Shown here piece by piece: positions 9,751-18,566 of a DNA stretch of 64,000 nucleotides. Position 1 is the first letter of the stretch; every line of letters starts with the position of its first letter. The position numbers were made by a program, and so were the translations under genes. This DNA is from a virus. Where the stretch lies: positions 41,997 through 105,996 of IMG/VR virus record IMGVR_UViG_3300048838_000238. One strand, written 5' to 3'. The notes under the pieces are model-generated. The model saw nothing but the letters and a program-made list of their open reading frames with translations. It had not been told where the DNA came from and did not search any database.

Positions 9751-10262
9751 TGTAACTCTCCTCTGTCGGCCTCTGTGGCCGCTATGTTGTAGGCGTTACT
9801 TGCTTCGTCGATTGTGTAGAAGGTTCCAAGGAACTGTGTCTTGCCATTGACGTACAGGTTCGCCATGTACGGTTTTTTGTTTCTTAATGTGCGAGATACG
9901 CCAGTGGGTAGGCCGCTGGACTTTCCTCTGATGCGATAGCCCTCCGCTATGTTCTTTCTCTGTGAGATGATACGGAGGTTGGATAAACGATCGTCTGTGC
10001 AGTCGTTGTTTATATGGTCAACAACTTTGTCGTACCCTGCTGGTGAGTAACCTAGAAATGCCATCGCCACGAAGACGGCGACAGGCTGTTTTGTTGCCCT
10101 TCCTAGCGAAACATATCGCCGGTTATTCTTGCTGTTGACGTGAGGCGTCAGCATCACACCCTTGCGTTTCCTGCCATCCGCAAGCACGCGATCGATGCTT
10201 CGCACATGTCCGTTATCGGATGCTTCGTAGCCGTGGAATCCTGGTATCAGTCTCCATCTCAT
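9747..10262 (-). CDS. HNH homing endonuclease with NUMOD4 and AP2-like domains
   Basis: A 171-residue protein starting MRWRLIPGFHGYEASDNG; an in-frame start 33 bp upstream at 10295 has less support. It has the NUMOD4 signature WRxIPGFxGYEASDNGxVRSID at the N-terminus, the HNH core VDHINNDCTDDRLSNLRI (about residues 86-104) and a C-terminal AP2-like DNA-binding region (SGLPTGVSRTLRNKKPY to FYTIDEASNAYN). This architecture is typical of selfish phage endonucleases. It is coupled by GTGA to the DUF4942 methyltransferase, so it uses that operon for expression. No intron boundaries were seen around it, so it looks like a free-standing endonuclease gene. Confidence 0.85.
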   Translation of the reverse strand: MRWRLIPGFHGYEASDNGHVRSIDRVLADGRKRKGVMLTPHVNSKNNRRYVSLGRATKQPVAVFVAMAFLGYSPAGYDKVVDHINNDCTDDRLSNLRIISQRKNIAEGYRIRGKSSGLPTGVSRTLRNKKPYMANLYVNGKTQFLGTFYTIDEASNAYNIAATEADRGELQ

Positions 10263-10354
10263 CACGATGAACCTCTTAGAAGAAGTCCGCTTCAATGCAG
10301 GCGGATGGTCTGTTTGTAAACGTGACCCAATACGGCATCATGGCAATATCCCTT

Positions 10355-10609
10355 TCAGGAAGTGGCAGATAGTTCAACAGAAACTTCAGCAACTGGATGA
10401 TTCTCCGGCAATCCGTGCTGAGCGCAGAAGCTCAGCCACAACTTGTATCCGTGGAGATTGATGAACTCGATCCGCGTGAGTGCGCGGAGTAATTCGAGCT
10501 GCTGAATGACTAGCTTGCGGCGACGATCGAAGATCAGGTACGACGGGGTGCCGCTGCGAAGCGAACATTCCTTCATCAGTTCGGCGAGTTGCTTTTCAAG
10601 TTCTTCCAT
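10355..10609 (-). CDS. Small unknown protein
   Basis: 84 residues, mostly helical: an N-terminal amphipathic helix EELEKQLAELMKEC, then RRRKLVIQQLELLRALTRIEFINLHGYKLW. No recognised domain. It is the first gene after a strong copy of the palindromic element and precedes the HNH and methyltransferase genes in the same direction. Function unknown. Confidence 0.6.
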   Translation of the reverse strand: MEELEKQLAELMKECSLRSGTPSYLIFDRRRKLVIQQLELLRALTRIEFINLHGYKLWLSFCAQHGLPENHPVAEVSVELSATS

Positions 10610-10631
10610 CGTTCCGTCCTCGTGGCTTGGT

Positions 10632-10648
10632 TATATCTGATTGATATA
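10632..10648 (-). promoter_or_regulatory. Palindromic promoter-like element, copy 3 (full form)
   Basis: TATATC-TGATT-GATATA on the plus strand. On the minus strand the order is GCGAAT, 17 bp including the palindrome, then TATAAC, 23 bp before the start at 10609. This is one of the best copies of the composite element. Confidence 0.65.
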
Positions 10649-10773
10649 GGTTATTCGCCGCGCGCTGAACAGTATTGGGACCGGCTGGTAAGAAATTGCC
10701 GGGAGAATCTGCAAGTCCCGACGCCTTATCCGGACACGAATGCGGACACCGTGTCCGGATAAGCCTGTCGCAA

Positions 10774-10950
10774 CTACGGCTCCAGAGTTTCCCGGACAAT
10801 ATCCCGCAGTTCGCGGTTGCCTTCCAGTGCTGGCAGCACCTTCCACAGCACGCGACCGTAGAGGGTGATCGTGCCGTACAGCGATGCGATCAGCTCTCTG
10901 GACTCTTCGGGAGACTCAACCGACGGAAGAAAAGGACGTGCATTGCTCAT
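10774..10950 (-). CDS. Small unknown protein
   Basis: 58 residues starting MSNARPFLPSVESPEE at 10950, preceded by GAGG at suitable spacing; the longer frame to 10989 lacks a ribosome site. It is helical and acidic (EESRELIASLYG, ALEGNRELRDIVRE). No known domain was recognised. Confidence 0.55.
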   Translation of the reverse strand: MSNARPFLPSVESPEESRELIASLYGTITLYGRVLWKVLPALEGNRELRDIVRETLEP

Positions 10951-11222
10951 AATTACACCTCGTTGTGAGGGTTCTGACCCGCCGGACACGTAGCACTATC
11001 AATGCCACGAGTCCTTTATTTTTCGAGGCGGCGGCCGACTGCGCGTCGGTGCTGATAGATTATCGCCGCAACTCTCGTAGCAATCACAAGTTAACGATCA
11101 ACCGAAACTTGCGAACTAGCAGACCAGAAAAGAGCGATCCTAGCGTTTAGTGTACGCTTGTCAACTATCCAAGAATGGAAAGATTTACCGACTGGTTTGA
11201 ATGGCGAGAAACTCCGGAATGC
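10951..11222. other. Intergenic region without a convincing gene
   Basis: About 270 bp with no frame showing a ribosome site and protein-like composition. It contains a small inverted repeat CCGAC-GCGCA-GTCGG on the minus strand near 11040 and AT-rich patches that could hold a promoter for the gene at 10950, but no convincing -35/-10 pair. Confidence 0.4.
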
Positions 11223-11615
11223 CTAGCGGTCGGCCAGCAGCGGCACACTTCCGCGATCATCTGGCGGTACGGAATCGTAGCCGCGTAGCCATTCGGATTC
11301 CTGCTCGGGCGATTCGGGACAACAGAGTATTCGATAGCAGCCTTGTAATGCGGCGAGTTGTCCGCATTCGTATGTCTTGTTGTGCGCGGCAAAGAACTCC
11401 GGCACATTGCACGGCATCCAGGCCAGCACGTCTGTCGGTGGCCATTGCTGGTAGTCGTCCGGCTCGTATCGATGCAGAATCAAGCCGTCCAGGTCAACGA
11501 ACGTTTGCGCGTAGTCGACGTGCGCACTTACGCCATCCCGCTCAATGACTGCGACCCAAATAGAATCTCCATCTCCTGGACGTTCAGACGTTGGCATCCA
11601 TCTCGGTTTCGTCAT
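11223..11615 (-). CDS. Small phage protein of unknown function
   Basis: 130 residues starting MTKPRWMPTSERPGDG at 11615, chosen because AGGAGAT precedes it; the longer frame to 11804 has none. The pattern W-MPTSERPGDGDSIWVAV followed by an alpha/beta region resembles small DUF551-like phage proteins that begin with W(I/M)xxxxxxPxxG. Several Trp and Cys residues are scattered along it. It is transcribed with the preceding small genes. Confidence 0.6.
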   Translation of the reverse strand: MTKPRWMPTSERPGDGDSIWVAVIERDGVSAHVDYAQTFVDLDGLILHRYEPDDYQQWPPTDVLAWMPCNVPEFFAAHNKTYECGQLAALQGCYRILCCPESPEQESEWLRGYDSVPPDDRGSVPLLADR

Positions 11616-11703
11616 CGGTTCGGATCTCCTTGTGCCGCATCTCGCGGCCACGGTTGGTGGTGTCGTTGCCAAGTTCACAGCGAGACGTGGGAAGTGTGCT
11701 GGA

Positions 11704-11967
11704 CTAGGATTGCTGCCACCCTGCCAATCCATCCTCAGCAGCCTCGGTGGCAGCCACAGCCTCAGCGACGATCTCTGGCCAGCGGTCGGATTCCCACCAC
11801 TCACCGTATGGTGTCAGATTGCCATCGCTGTCGTGTGTCAATTCGGTGCCGTGGTCGTAGGTCAGATCCCACGGGCCACAGTCCGCAGTGGGGACGTAGC
11901 CGTGCATGTCCGCTGACAGATTCTCGCCAAATGATCCGAGATTTGATTTGTGGAATGCGTTCATCAT
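11704..11967 (-). CDS. Small unknown protein
   Basis: 87 residues, start ATG at 11967 (a second ATG follows immediately) behind GAGGAG. It is acidic and polar with many Asp, Gly and Trp residues (CGPWDLTYDHGTEL, YGEWWESDRWPEI). The leader GAGGAGAAACACG is nearly identical to that of the gene starting at 12576, so the two may share origin or regulation. Function unknown. Confidence 0.6.
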   Translation of the reverse strand: MMNAFHKSNLGSFGENLSADMHGYVPTADCGPWDLTYDHGTELTHDSDGNLTPYGEWWESDRWPEIVAEAVAATEAAEDGLAGWQQS

Positions 11968-12034
11968 CCGTGTTTCTCCTCATGTTGAATTTACTCCCCG
12001 CTCACTGCGAGACGGGGGTGGGTGGGTGGGGTAT

Positions 12035-12358
12035 TTAAGGTCCTGGTCCGCCAGTATGCTTTCCTCGCCGAATCGTTTTCTTGCCTCCGCCGCCGAGCGT
12101 AGCCCTCCTCACGCCCTTCGTTTTTGTCGCCTGCCTCGGCGGTGGAATCGGCGACGAGTCAGCCGGTGCGTGAGTGCCGCAGTACGCTCGCCAATCACCG
12201 CTTGACTTGCTGACGTGCGTTACTTTTTTGCGGCAGACTTCGCACGCGGCTTTTAGGCGCGGATATCGACCGTGGCAGTCGAGGCATTCTTTCGCCGACG
12301 TGATACTATCTGCGGCGAGCATGTGAGATCCGCACTCAGGGCAGAGTAGGTGCCGCAT
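12035..12358 (-). CDS. Zinc-ribbon small protein
   Basis: 107 residues starting MRHLLCPECGSHML at 12358, where the ATG overlaps the TAA of the upstream gene. Two zinc-ribbon-like knuckles are visible: CPEC...CLDC near the N-terminus (residues 6-32) and CEVCRKK...YCGTH about residues 42-65. The tail is basic and Gly-rich (GGGGKKTIRRGKHTGGPGP), consistent with nucleic-acid binding (inference). Confidence 0.65.
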   Translation of the reverse strand: MRHLLCPECGSHMLAADSITSAKECLDCHGRYPRLKAACEVCRKKVTHVSKSSGDWRAYCGTHAPADSSPIPPPRQATKTKGVRRATLGGGGKKTIRRGKHTGGPGP

Positions 12359-12576
12359 TACACCGCCTCCACGTACTCGCCACCGGCAGCCGTCACGCCG
12401 TCCAGGGTATTCGGGCCGAGGTCGCCTTCCTCGATCGCGTCGTATGCCGACTGGACGGAGGCTTGGTCTGACGGGTCGCATACGATCCAGCCGACTGATC
12501 GCGAACCGAATCCGAATTCCCCGACGATCACTTTTCCGGAATCTGTTACTTCGCGTGCTGTCATTTGCTTCGTCAT
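12358..12576 (-). CDS. Small unknown protein
   Basis: 72 residues starting MTKQMTAREVTDSGKV at 12576 behind GAGGAG. It has a C-terminal acidic helix (ASVQSAYDAIEEGD). It is the first gene of the small-gene cluster downstream of palindromic elements at 12630 and 12677, coupled by TAATG to the zinc-ribbon gene. Function unknown. Confidence 0.6.
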   Translation of the reverse strand: MTKQMTAREVTDSGKVIVGEFGFGSRSVGWIVCDPSDQASVQSAYDAIEEGDLGPNTLDGVTAAGGEYVEAV

Positions 12577-12629
12577 CGTGTTTCTCCTCGTGTTAGTTGG
12601 TTTCGTTCTCGCCGGGCTTGTGACCGGCC

Positions 12630-12646
12630 TATATCACCTAGATATC
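12630..12646 (-). promoter_or_regulatory. Palindromic promoter-like element, copy 4
   Basis: TATATC-ACCTA-GATATC, 54 bp upstream of the start at 12576. A second, degenerate copy follows at 12677-12693. Confidence 0.5.
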
Positions 12647-12676
12647 ACCGCTTAGTTCTTGAAACTCCAGTCGGCG

Positions 12677-12705
12677 AGTTGCTTGCGTCTATAGGGTATT
12701 CGCCG
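12677..12705 (-). promoter_or_regulatory. Degenerate palindromic element with intact GCGAAT box
   Basis: AGTTGC-TTGCG-TCTATA followed by GGGTATTCGCCG on the plus strand. The left half has diverged, but the right half and the GCGAAT box (minus strand) keep the exact spacing seen at 10632 and 58797. Confidence 0.35.
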
Positions 12706-12751
12706 CTGATATCAGGATCTTGGTCGGAATTAGCGGTTCTTTCCAGTGACT

Positions 12752-12763
12752 GAACACTCGTTC
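12752..12763. promoter_or_regulatory. LexA-box-like dyad upstream of the SHD1 gene
   Basis: GAAC-ACTC-GTTC, inside the longer perfect arms TGAAC/GTTCA (12751-12764). It matches the GAAC-N4-GTTC form of LexA sites in Gram-positive bacteria. It lies about 70 bp upstream of the forward gene and 28 bp before a possible extended -10 (TGCTATCAT, 12788-12796). Confidence 0.35.
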
Positions 12764-12832
12764 ATCTACATTCAGACCACCCACTTTTGCTATCATCACG
12801 AAAGATACAGACGAACTCTACGGGAGACGAAC

Positions 12833-13774
12833 ATGAGACACCTTCATTTCCTGATAGTGACCGCGATTGCCGCGTCCGCGTTCGGTCAGGGGCTATCTCC
12901 AACAGACGCATATGTTGAAGCGCACCACCGGCACTACGAGGCGCGGCGTGCAGAACTCATAGAAAAGCTGGCCGAAGCGACCGCCGAATACCAGCCGATT
13001 CGCGATGCCAAAGTTGATCGCCGCGCGGAGTCGCTGGCTGCCTTGACGGTAACTTTCGGAGAAGGTGCCGACGCCGTCCAGTGGTTTGAAGACGAAAATG
13101 ATGCCGTCTACTTTAGAACAGCTCGCGAGAAACGCTCTGTCACCGAAAGGTACGAACGACTCTACATTGATCCACGAAAAAAGGAACTTGCCGACTTGCC
13201 ATTGACGTACACAGACGAGCGTCCGTCGATGCCGTTTTCTGGCTCGCACCCAGGAATCATCCGGTGGAAGCCTTACGTATTCCAGGTAATCGACGACGAC
13301 GAAGTGCTTTTGCGAGTCTTCAAGGACACCATTTTGTACTTCAAAGGCGTAGCGACTGAAGGCATGGTTGACGGCGAGTACATCAACTTAGATGGAGCGT
13401 ATCACAGTACCGGCACAACAACCTACCAGACTGCCTCCGGTGGATCGAAGACTGTCCGTGTGATCGAGCCGTTCGATACGTCCTCGGCTGATGCCATTAT
13501 CTCAGAAAAACACGTTGAATTCTTGGACCGTCTAACCGCCGAGATGAAGAAATTAACCGCCGCAAATAAGAAGGAGACGGCAGACATTCGCGAATCCCTT
13601 ACCCGCGAATTCACCGACATCACCGGCACATTCAAAGTGAAAGCCGAATACGCCGGGTACGCTAGCGGAAACGTCCGTCTCAAAAAAGAGAACGGCGAAA
13701 CCATTAGCGTTCCACTGGCAAAGCTGTCGGATACCGACAGACGGTGGGTCGCTGAACAAACCGCGAGGGATTAA
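12833..13774 (+). CDS. Secreted SHD1-domain protein (forward-strand accessory gene)
   Basis: 313 residues starting MRHLHFLIVTAIAASAFGQG at 12833 behind GGGAGA. The N-terminus is a Sec signal peptide with a likely cut after AFG/QG. The middle is a charged helical region. The last 55 residues (GTFKVKAEYAGYASGNVRLKKENGE, then VPLAKLSDTDRRWV) match the SHD1 (SLA1 homology domain 1) fold, a family very common in exported planctomycete proteins. It is one of only two genes on the plus strand. Its TAA overlaps the TAA of the convergent tape-measure gene, which suggests acquisition as a host-derived moron. Possible roles are periplasmic superinfection exclusion or host modification (inference). Confidence 0.75.
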   Translation: MRHLHFLIVTAIAASAFGQGLSPTDAYVEAHHRHYEARRAELIEKLAEATAEYQPIRDAKVDRRAESLAALTVTFGEGADAVQWFEDENDAVYFRTAREKRSVTERYERLYIDPRKKELADLPLTYTDERPSMPFSGSHPGIIRWKPYVFQVIDDDEVLLRVFKDTILYFKGVATEGMVDGEYINLDGAYHSTGTTTYQTASGGSKTVRVIEPFDTSSADAIISEKHVEFLDRLTAEMKKLTAANKKETADIRESLTREFTDITGTFKVKAEYAGYASGNVRLKKENGETISVPLAKLSDTDRRWVAEQTARD

Positions 13775-16700
13775 CGCGGGATTCCGGCCTTGCGACTGGC
13801 GGTCACTTGTGTAACTTGCAGGTTTCTCGTTTGCTTATCGGCTGCCAGCATCTTACTGACTTCTGCCAAGATCGCCTGATTATCTCGGTCGGTGTTCACG
13901 TTGAGGGCATTTTGGATCTGACGCAGCACCTCGTCGCGGTCTGTCACGACAGTGACATTGACGTCCGTTTTGGTTGTGACTTTCGCGGAAATCTCTTCTG
14001 CGAGTTTGTCGTGTGCTGGCCGCGACCGGGACTCGTGTTCCTGTACCGTGTTCCGGTTTTGGCTTTCTCTTGCGACAACCTCGTCCTGGAGCTGCCGCTT
14101 ATTGCGGTCAGCGTCATTGGCGCGAGCACGTTCGTCGCCGCCGAGAATATCCTCGACTCGCCCGAAGCCGCCGGCGCGGGCCGACTGGTCGAAGCCTCGC
14201 CGCTGAATGTCTTCTCCCACCCGCAAGCCGCTTGAGCCTAAGATGTTCCGGTCTTCTCGCGACAAGCCGGAAGCGATCGCGTCACGCCGTCTATTCTCCG
14301 CATCCTCCAACTTCTGCTGCTCGTCGCCTGAGATCGGCATACCGGCTTGTTGTTTCGCCTTAATGGCATTGACCTCGCCATCGCGTTTCCGCTTCTCCTG
14401 CGAGGTTTGCGCGACATCGAACTGGACCATGTCCCTGGAGTTCATGGCTTTCGCCATGCGCTCTTTGGCCTTGGCGTGTCTTTCTTCCGCAGCCTTGATC
14501 TTCTCCTTGCGGTCTGGAGACTCTGTACTGGCCGCGCGGACCGCCTCTTGGGCCTCTTTGATACGTTTGGCCGCCGCTTGCCGAGCCGCGAACTGCTCTT
14601 TAGCAGCTTCTGGAGACTGTTTTTTATCAAAGCCGAAGGCGTCTTTCTTCTCCGACTCCTGCTTTTCTAGCAACTTCTTCTGAGCTTCCCGAGCCGCTTC
14701 CAATTCGCCTTGTGCGTCCGTGAACTTATTGCCCTTGCCGGTCTTGAGCGTCTTCAGTGCGTCGCCAGATTCGGCCAATTCCTTTTGTGCTGCGGTGTAC
14801 TCTGTTTTGGCTGCGCCGATCTTGTCGCGATCCGCCTTACTCATCCCGGTTCTGTCGAATTCCAAGCCTTCCTTGCGAACCCGCTCGGCAGCCAAAACAA
14901 GCTTTTTCTGGTCGGATACATCCATCTGCCCGAACTTCTGACGGGCGTTGTCGATGCGGCCGCGCTCCATCTCGGCTATCTGGCCGCGAAGTTCAATCTC
15001 GCGATGCAAGTCCGCGATCGCCGCGCGATTGGCCGCAAGTTTGGCCTTGGTGATCTCGTTCTCGATCGCTAGTCGATCTTTGCCAGCCGCGATGGCCCTA
15101 GCGTGTGCATCCTGAATCTTCTGATCGGCTTCATCTCGCTTCCTGGTCAGTTCGTCCAGGGATTGTTTCTCGTTGTCAGACAGACCTTTTGCACTCTGTT
15201 TTTTCAGCTCCAGATTTCGGATATCCGCGTTGACGTTTCCGCTGCTGTTCAGGTCTTCGGTTTCTTGCTTGCGAATCTTAGCAAGATCGTTTAGTGCGTC
15301 CTGCTGCTTCTTAATCAGAAGCGTTCTTTTCTCCAGCATCTCCGGACTGAGGAAGTCAGCGCCGCTGTCCCGCCTCTGCTTCTCCAATCCCGCAATCTTC
15401 TGGCTTCGCGCCGCGAACTCCGCAGGATTCCGATCATGCTCTAGCGACCGCTTCTCGCCAGCGATCTTGCGATCCAAGGCGGATTGCTTATCCTCCTGAT
15501 CCGCGTTAGCGACGAAGCGTTTAACGTCGTTTTCCTGGAAGCCTAGTTCGTCCCGCTGCTCGGTGCGCTGCCGTTCTAGGTCCATCTCGCGACGGTGCTG
15601 CTCTAGCTCCTTGAGCATCCGCTCTTTGGAATCGGCGCGAGCCTTCTCGGCGCGCTCGACTCTGGCGGACGTCGCTGTCAGGTCAGTGATTGCCTTGCCG
15701 AATCCGTTCAAACCAGGAATGAGCTTTCCAATTGGACTGATCAAGGCATCGATCGCCCCTGCGCGGGCCTCCGAAGACAGTCCAGTCTTGGCAGCCATTT
15801 TGTCGAGCATGGCCATGAACTTGACTTCCCCGGTGGCGATATTGTCTCCCACCGAGCCTTGCTTCATGCCGCCGCCGAAACCGCTACTGCTGATCCCCTT
15901 GGCAAAATCCTTAGTGACGATCCCGGCCAAGACCGAAGATGCCACCGCTGCGATCGCTGCCGCAACAGGAACACCAATAGTCGCGGCCGTCATGCCGCCG
16001 GTCGCCGCCCCGGCGCCAGCGGCACCAGCACCTGCCGCGCCAGTCGTGGCAGCGCCTGCCGCAGTCGCCGTCCCGGCCGCGCCCGCGCCGGTTAACGCGG
16101 ATTTAGCCGCAGTCGCCGCGACGCCCGTCGCCGCGCCCTTGATGGCTGCATTACCGACTCCTCTCGTCGCCTCACCGGAGACAGCAGAACCGGCCGCGCC
16201 AGTCGCAGCCCCTGTAGTGAATCTGCCAGCCGCGATACCTGCCGCACTCGCGGTACCGGATGCCGCCGCGCGACCAGCCGCACTAGCCGCGAACCGAGTA
16301 GCGGCATTACCAGCCGCTCCCGCTGCGCCACCGCCGCCGCGCCCTGCGTTGAGCCGCATGTATGCCGCCGCCGCTGCGTTGGCGGCCACCGCTTCGCGCG
16401 CTAACGCCGCTGTCATTGCCGTCGACTTCGTGCCTCCGATCGCACTAGCGGCACTAGCGGCATCCATCATGCTTCGAAGATTGGTCCAGACTCCAGAGAG
16501 CCTCTGAATCGATTGCATCCCGCCGACAACGACGTCGAACGTCCCTTGCAATTTCGCCAGACCCTTGACGAAATCCTCCATGTTCTCGTCGCCGACCAAG
16601 CCGAGCATCCCGATGCCACGGGCAAGCTGCATTACCGATGCGGTCGATTCAGCGAGCGAGCCCATTAGCGCCCGACGGCTGCTGGTGTACTGATTCTGGA

Positions 16701-18120
16701 TAGCCTGCGCCTTGGCGACGGCTTCGACTTGCGCGGCTGATACGCTCGCTGCCGCTTCCCGTTCTGCGGCTGCCGATTCACGGGCCATCTTCGTCTGATT
16801 TGTATAGAACTGCTTTTTCAGTCCTTCCCGTTTCTTTATGACGACTTCTTGCTCTTTGGCTGAAAGCTGCATGAACTTCGAATCGTCTACCAAGCCGGCG
16901 CGTTGAGCGTTCGCGACTCGCTTCTGCCACTCCAGCTTCCACTCGGCGGTTCGCTTGGCGATGTCCTTTTCTTCGCGTTCTCGTTCGCGAATCCGATCTA
17001 AGATGCCCTGCTCTCTTTGCCGGTTGTCGTAGCGGTCCTCGCCTGCCTCGTCCTGCGCTGCCTGGCTGACGACGGGCCGCGTCGATCGGCCACGAGGTGC
17101 ATTGCGTGACGTCGGCGATTCCGGCTGTCCTGTCGCCGCTGGAGGGCTTCCTGGAAGAGACGCAAGGATTCGCTTCTTGGCGTCGACCATCCGCTTAGTT
17201 TCGGCGATGCCGTGGTCCGCTTGTCCGGACTCGATGGCGCGGATTTTCCGATCGAGTTCAGCGGTCCATACTCCGTAGTCGCGAAGAATCCGCTTAATGC
17301 GATCCGTTTCCGATTCCTTGGTCGCGACCGCCGTGCTGCTCGGCGGAGGGACATTGGTAGGCGCGTCGTTTCTTGCAACGACGTCGACTCGATTTGCGGG
17401 GACGTTCGGCTTGCTCGGGGCCGGCTGAACGATCGGCGATTCCGGCAGAGAACCACGACCCGATTGGCTGCCGTACACTTCTGCCAAGATTCGTTTCTTC
17501 GCGTCGACCATCCGACGTGTTTCGGCGACGGCATGATCAGCCATGCCGGTTTCAATGGCGCGGATCTTCTGGTCGTGTTCGCCATAGGCAGCTTCGTGTT
17601 CGCGCAGTATCCGCTTCACTCTGTCGGTTTCTGCCTCGGGACCGCGTCCGCCGGCCGGCAAGTCCTGGACCTGCGGAACCCGATACTGATCACCCGGCTT
17701 GCTGGCGGCTGGCGTGCCCCGGTTGGCTGCTGTAACACTCGATTGTGGAACGCTGCGCTGCGGAGCATTCGCAAACGCCTTCATTTGATCGGTGGCGGAC
17801 TGAAAGACAGATCGAATCTGCCCCACGACAGCCGCGCCGGTCGCCTCGATGGCACTCTTCGCGCCGTCTCTCGCCGCCCGGAATGCCGACAGTTGTTCGC
17901 GGCCGAAACCGCGATTCAGCAACTCGACTTCCCGCTTGATCTGATCGCTCGCGGACGTTGCGTGACGAGACACATCGCGCATCGAGGACGCGATTGTCTG
18001 CTGCGTGGCAGTGACCTGCTTGCCTAAGTCCGATAAGACTTTAGAGGTTGCCGGATGAGCCTCGACGCCAACCCGAAAAAGAACGTCCGCGCCGCCGCCT
18101 TTTGTTTTTTTCTTAGCCAT
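13771..18120 (-). CDS. Tail tape measure protein
   Basis: 1449 residues, the second longest gene here after the FG-GAP protein. Long charged coiled-coil regions (about residues 380-480 and 830-1300) flank an Ala/Gly-rich hydrophobic segment (about 560-760) with putative membrane-spanning stretches such as IGVPVAAAIAAVASSVLAGIV. This is the usual tape-measure pattern; its length would predict a tail of roughly 200 nm by the common ruler relation. It lies downstream of the tail tube and frameshifted chaperones, with a terminator-like hairpin just before its start. A 49-residue block is duplicated near the N-terminus. No lysozyme or peptidase motif was seen. Confidence 0.85.
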   Translation of the reverse strand: MAKKKTKGGGADVLFRVGVEAHPATSKVLSDLGKQVTATQQTIASSMRDVSRHATSASDQIKREVELLNRGFGREQLSAFRAARDGAKSAIEATGAAVVGQIRSVFQSATDQMKAFANAPQRSVPQSSVTAANRGTPAASKPGDQYRVPQVQDLPAGGRGPEAETDRVKRILREHEAAYGEHDQKIRAIETGMADHAVAETRRMVDAKKRILAEVYGSQSGRGSLPESPIVQPAPSKPNVPANRVDVVARNDAPTNVPPPSSTAVATKESETDRIKRILRDYGVWTAELDRKIRAIESGQADHGIAETKRMVDAKKRILASLPGSPPAATGQPESPTSRNAPRGRSTRPVVSQAAQDEAGEDRYDNRQREQGILDRIREREREEKDIAKRTAEWKLEWQKRVANAQRAGLVDDSKFMQLSAKEQEVVIKKREGLKKQFYTNQTKMARESAAAEREAAASVSAAQVEAVAKAQAIQNQYTSSRRALMGSLAESTASVMQLARGIGMLGLVGDENMEDFVKGLAKLQGTFDVVVGGMQSIQRLSGVWTNLRSMMDAASAASAIGGTKSTAMTAALAREAVAANAAAAAYMRLNAGRGGGGAAGAAGNAATRFAASAAGRAAASGTASAAGIAAGRFTTGAATGAAGSAVSGEATRGVGNAAIKGAATGVAATAAKSALTGAGAAGTATAAGAATTGAAGAGAAGAGAATGGMTAATIGVPVAAAIAAVASSVLAGIVTKDFAKGISSSGFGGGMKQGSVGDNIATGEVKFMAMLDKMAAKTGLSSEARAGAIDALISPIGKLIPGLNGFGKAITDLTATSARVERAEKARADSKERMLKELEQHRREMDLERQRTEQRDELGFQENDVKRFVANADQEDKQSALDRKIAGEKRSLEHDRNPAEFAARSQKIAGLEKQRRDSGADFLSPEMLEKRTLLIKKQQDALNDLAKIRKQETEDLNSSGNVNADIRNLELKKQSAKGLSDNEKQSLDELTRKRDEADQKIQDAHARAIAAGKDRLAIENEITKAKLAANRAAIADLHREIELRGQIAEMERGRIDNARQKFGQMDVSDQKKLVLAAERVRKEGLEFDRTGMSKADRDKIGAAKTEYTAAQKELAESGDALKTLKTGKGNKFTDAQGELEAAREAQKKLLEKQESEKKDAFGFDKKQSPEAAKEQFAARQAAAKRIKEAQEAVRAASTESPDRKEKIKAAEERHAKAKERMAKAMNSRDMVQFDVAQTSQEKRKRDGEVNAIKAKQQAGMPISGDEQQKLEDAENRRRDAIASGLSREDRNILGSSGLRVGEDIQRRGFDQSARAGGFGRVEDILGGDERARANDADRNKRQLQDEVVARESQNRNTVQEHESRSRPAHDKLAEEISAKVTTKTDVNVTVVTDRDEVLRQIQNALNVNTDRDNQAILAEVSKMLAADKQTRNLQVTQVTASRKAGIPR
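17164..17631 (-). repeat. Internal duplication in tape measure gene
   Basis: Two copies of a 49-codon block at 17485-17631 (residues 164-212) and 17164-17310 (residues 271-319). Shared cores are ETDR(V/I)KRILR, KIRAIE(T/S)G and RMVDAKKRIL. They are separated by a Pro/Ser-rich linker. Confidence 0.75.
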
Positions 18121-18143
18121 TACGTGATTGTATCACGAAGAAA

Positions 18144-18205
18144 AAAGCCGCCCGCGCCGCTGACTAACCTTACGGGGCCGGTTGCGATGCCGGCGCGGCG
18201 CGGGC
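18144..18205 (-). terminator. Rho-independent terminator before the tape measure gene
   Basis: On the minus strand an 11-bp GC-only stem (arms at 18195-18205 and 18150-18160) with a 34-nt loop is followed by GGC and a T-run. It lies between the gene ending at 18272 and the tape measure start at 18120, so it could attenuate tail transcription. Confidence 0.6.
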
Positions 18206-18271
18206 TAAGGATCGCATCTATGCGGACCATCCGAGCGAGCGGGCCTTGTCCAGGATGGCGGACTCATCCGC

Positions 18272-18565
18272 CTAATCCCACCGCTGACGCTGTTGTTGCG
18301 CGACATGCTCGCGCTGCAACCGCACCTCGTACCACACCGGCTCCGTGACGTGGTGCCTGTGCTCCTGATGTGTGAGGGTGTTTCCTCCCAACACGTATTC
18401 ACGGTCGCCGTCGACCGCTACCGAACCAATCAACTCGTGTGCGTGCCCAGTCCGCTCGCCTGCGATGCGAATGCCAACGCGGCCTTCCTGGACTTGCGCA
18501 CCGGTCGGCAACTCGCCAACCGGAACCAACAACACGTCACCCTGCCTGATTGCCACTGCATTCAT
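18272..18565 (-). CDS. Small conserved protein with RQGDVLLVPV motif
   Basis: 97 residues. The layout RQGDVLLVPV...GERTGHAHEL...TLTHQEHRHHV...YEVRLQREHV matches a small beta-rich family I have seen in phages and many bacteria, where it often neighbours a larger protein like the one upstream here. The conserved His residues (TGHAH, THQEH) suggest a metal site. It starts 2 bp after the upstream stop region. Biochemical function is unknown. Confidence 0.65.
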   Translation of the reverse strand: MNAVAIRQGDVLLVPVGELPTGAQVQEGRVGIRIAGERTGHAHELIGSVAVDGDREYVLGGNTLTHQEHRHHVTEPVWYEVRLQREHVAQQQRQRWD

Positions 18566-18566
18566 C

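Noticed and set aside
10965-11150. 61-codon forward frame in a gene-free stretch
   Set aside because: No ribosome site and basic, low-complexity composition.
15563-16507. Ala-rich forward frame of 314 codons
   Set aside because: Mirror of the Ala/Gly-rich part of the tape measure; high GC and low stop frequency explain it.
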